From Excoecaria cochinchinensis (taxonomy: Eukaryota; Streptophyta; Magnoliopsida; Malpighiales; Euphorbiaceae): a stretch of DNA of 64,000 nt. Made by a program: the position numbers and the translations under genes. Where the stretch lies: NCBI GenBank assembly GCA_947683425.1, contig CANTUQ010000070.1, forward strand, positions 6,155,501-6,219,500, read 5' to 3'. Shown piece after piece: positions 61,894 to 64,000 of this stretch. The first letter of the stretch is position 1; the number at the start of each line of letters is the position of its first letter. The notes under the pieces are model-generated. The model was not told the DNA's origin. It was given only the letters and a program-made list of their open reading frames with translations, and searched no databases.

Positions 61894-64000
61894 AATTGTG
61901 CTATATTTATTATATAAATTTAATTTTATAATTATTTGTATTAAATATTTTAATGCATGAAATTAAGATAATAATTAGTTAATAAATTAAAGTGAATATT
62001 TTAATTATTAATAAGATAAATTTAATTATTATAGTAATTATTATATCTATATAAATATGAATATACAATTAAAATAATTTGTGTTTAATTTAATTTACCT
62101 TTAATGTCACTTCACTATAATTTAATTTTTTTTTTTGCACAAATATTTATATAGATATGTAAATAGAACAATTTATTACATAATCAATTTACCAATTAAT
62201 TTTATTTACTTTTAGTATTATTCAACTAATATTCATCTATTTTTGTCACAATACTTATACGAGTATGTAAATTAAAATATAATTATATATAGTTATTATT
62301 TATAATGAAATTTTATCAATTAATGTAAATATATATGTATATAATTATCTTACCAATAATTTTATTTATTTTTAGCGTCATTCAACTAGTACTTATCTAT
62401 TTTTGGTACAATATCTATATGATTAATTGAAAATGTATTTTAATAATGTAATTATATACAATTATTATATTAATAAAATTTTACCAATTCATGTAATTAT
62501 ATGAATATATAATCACCTTACCAATTAATTTCATTTACTCTTAGTATCACTCATCTAGTATTCATTTATTTTTAACCCAATACCTATATGAGTAATGTAG
62601 CATGTAAATTAATAATGTAATTATATACAATTGTTATAGACAATAAAATTTACAAATTCATGTAATTATATAAATATATAATCACCTTACCAATTAATTT
62701 CATTTACTTTTAGTATCACTCAACTAATACTTATTTATTTTTGTCAAAATACCTATATGATTATGTAAATTAATAATGTAATTATATATAATTATTATAT
62801 ATAATGAAATTTTACCAATTAGTGTATTATACGAGTATATAATCATTTTACAAATTAATTTTATTTATTTTTAGTATTACTCAATTTTGGCACAATACAT
62901 ATATGAGTAATTGAGTTGTAAATTAATAATATAATTATATATAATAAAATTTTATTAATTAATGTAATTATATGAGTATATAACCAAATTATTAATTAAT
63001 TTCAGTTACATGTAGTGTCACTCAAATAGTACTAATTTATTTTTGGCTCAATACGTATATGATTTATGAATATATAAATTAATAATGTAATTATATATAA
63101 TTATTATAATAATAAAATTTTAGTTGTACATTTAAAAATGATAAAAGAAATAAAAATTAGAATCTTTTAGATTGAATTAAAAAAATAAATTTGAAAATTT
63201 TTAAGCAAAAATAATTTTTATTTTGAATTTTAGGAGGGAATTAAAAATTGAATTTAATTTTGTATTTTTTGAGTTGGTGAAAAATTAATAAGCCAAATTA
63301 TCCAATTTTGGCTAAGGTTACTAGAGATGTCTTTACTGTTTAGTGGTCAATTGTAGCTTTCGAATCAGCTTTTACCATTGGAGGAGAATTTCAGACAAAT
63401 TTAGAAGTTCTTCAACTCCGATTATAGTCGAAATTCTTATTTGTTACCAAAACTGTTTGATATCGACTACACTTTTGGCTTCAGAATCATCAATTGAACA
63501 ACTTGAAAAATTTGAATTAGATAATTATTATATTCGTTTAAATTCTTAAATTGTATATTTAATGTTTATATTTTTTTGTGGTCTAATTATTTTTCTTTGT
63601 TATTTTTTAAGATATTGCTCAAAATTCTCAAATTAGTGCAAATATAATGCAGAGAAAAATTGTCGATATTAATTTTCAAATTTTGTACTTTGACTTAAAT
63701 TTTAATTGTACTTATTGAGATTTTTTAATTGTATTTGTATTTATTATTGTGTATATTTATTTTGCAAATTTTTAAAAATATTGAATTATCCGAAGTATCA
63801 GATAGTATTGTATTGTATTATTTTGTACCGAAAGAACCAAAAAATCGAATCGAACCGAACTGTATCGAATTTTATAAGAACTGTATCAAATTGTCTAGAA
63901 TTTTTAAGGCAATAACAATACTTAATTTTTAAAATACCCAAAACTTAAAGAAAATACGAAGATTTGCAAATTTCCAAATTGTACTGTATTGTATATACCC
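61894..64000. mobile_element. AT-rich tandem-repeat element (copy A), runs off the window
   Basis: Collinear with 36820-37930 plus 41974-42790. Shared words include AATATTTTAATGCATGAAAT (ATGTATG in copy B) and, near the right end, GAGTTGGTG and CCAATTTTGGCTAA. The right end of the window reads ACTGTATTGTATATACCC, matching ACTGTATATACCC at the end of copy B, so the copy is nearly complete. Its left end (about the first 220 bp of copy B) is missing at the LTR junction. It is uninterrupted at the Harbinger insertion site. No protein coding. Confidence 0.75.
62225..63165. repeat. Tandem repeat of about 165 bp, six units (copy A)
   Basis: Anchor word CAATAC or variant at about 62249, 62409, 62577, 62748, 62893 and 63049. 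The fifth unit is shortened to about 145 bp. Compared with copy B, the second unit is the additional one. Confidence 0.8.

Overview
This 64 kb window is nuclear DNA of a dicot plant. It is strongly AT-rich, has intron-containing genes with GT/AG splice sites, and carries a plant-type nuclear tRNA-Glu(TTC). Its genes are typical of plants: a cytosolic neutral/alkaline invertase, a Lewis-type alpha-1,4-fucosyltransferase and a subfamily-XII LRR receptor kinase. The species cannot be fixed from the sequence alone. No CRISPR, operon or bacterial feature is present.

Region by region. 1-6400: AT-rich intergenic DNA with a Stowaway MITE, the tRNA-Glu gene, an inverted-repeat MITE, an unidentified GC-richer island and a roughly 2 kb solo or truncated LTR. 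6860-11430: the invertase gene on the minus strand, with four coding exons, a 5'UTR exon and a TATA box. Its second coding exon holds one extra base in an A5/T5 run, which breaks the frame. 11600-19190: gene-poor AT-rich DNA with MITEs, microsatellites and a tiny LINE tail insertion. 19195-19630: a dead L1-type RNase H fragment. 20572-24014: a four-exon gene for a secreted plant protein of unknown function. 24540-27981: a minisatellite, a hAT-like element and a long-TIR element. 28282-36089: an FUT13-like fucosyltransferase whose first intron is 6.4 kb and contains a PIF/Harbinger-type element carrying pieces of an EBP1/PA2G4-like gene. 36597-42795: a tandem-repeat-bearing element split by a 4 kb PIF/Harbinger transposon with transposase and Myb-like ORF1 remnants. 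43706-45010: two hAT-type elements almost back to back. 46100-46905: an unidentified exon/intron-like stretch. 47373-51290: a MULE transposase pseudogene split by a 2 kb hAT element. 52020-53215: a MITE split by a Harbinger MITE. 55965-56304: the 3' exons of a small mitochondrial protein gene, possibly COX7c-like. 56641-59782: an intact LRR-RLK with a non-RD kinase. 61778-64000: an LTR tip followed by a second, uninterrupted copy of the tandem-repeat element.

The genes are unrelated housekeeping or defence genes and form no pathway together. The strongest story is mobile-element archaeology. There are three nested insertions (Harbinger in a repeat element, hAT in a MULE, Harbinger MITE in a MITE), two with an in-window relative that approximates the empty site. 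Several hAT insertions have 8-bp target duplications. One non-autonomous Harbinger carries spliceable fragments of a host gene inside another gene's intron. I found no convincing new enzymatic system. The best follow-up candidates are the EBP1-carrying Harbinger element, the invertase frameshift and the unknown secreted protein gene. All exon calls are by eye from splice sites, reading frame and remembered family motifs; no database search was run.
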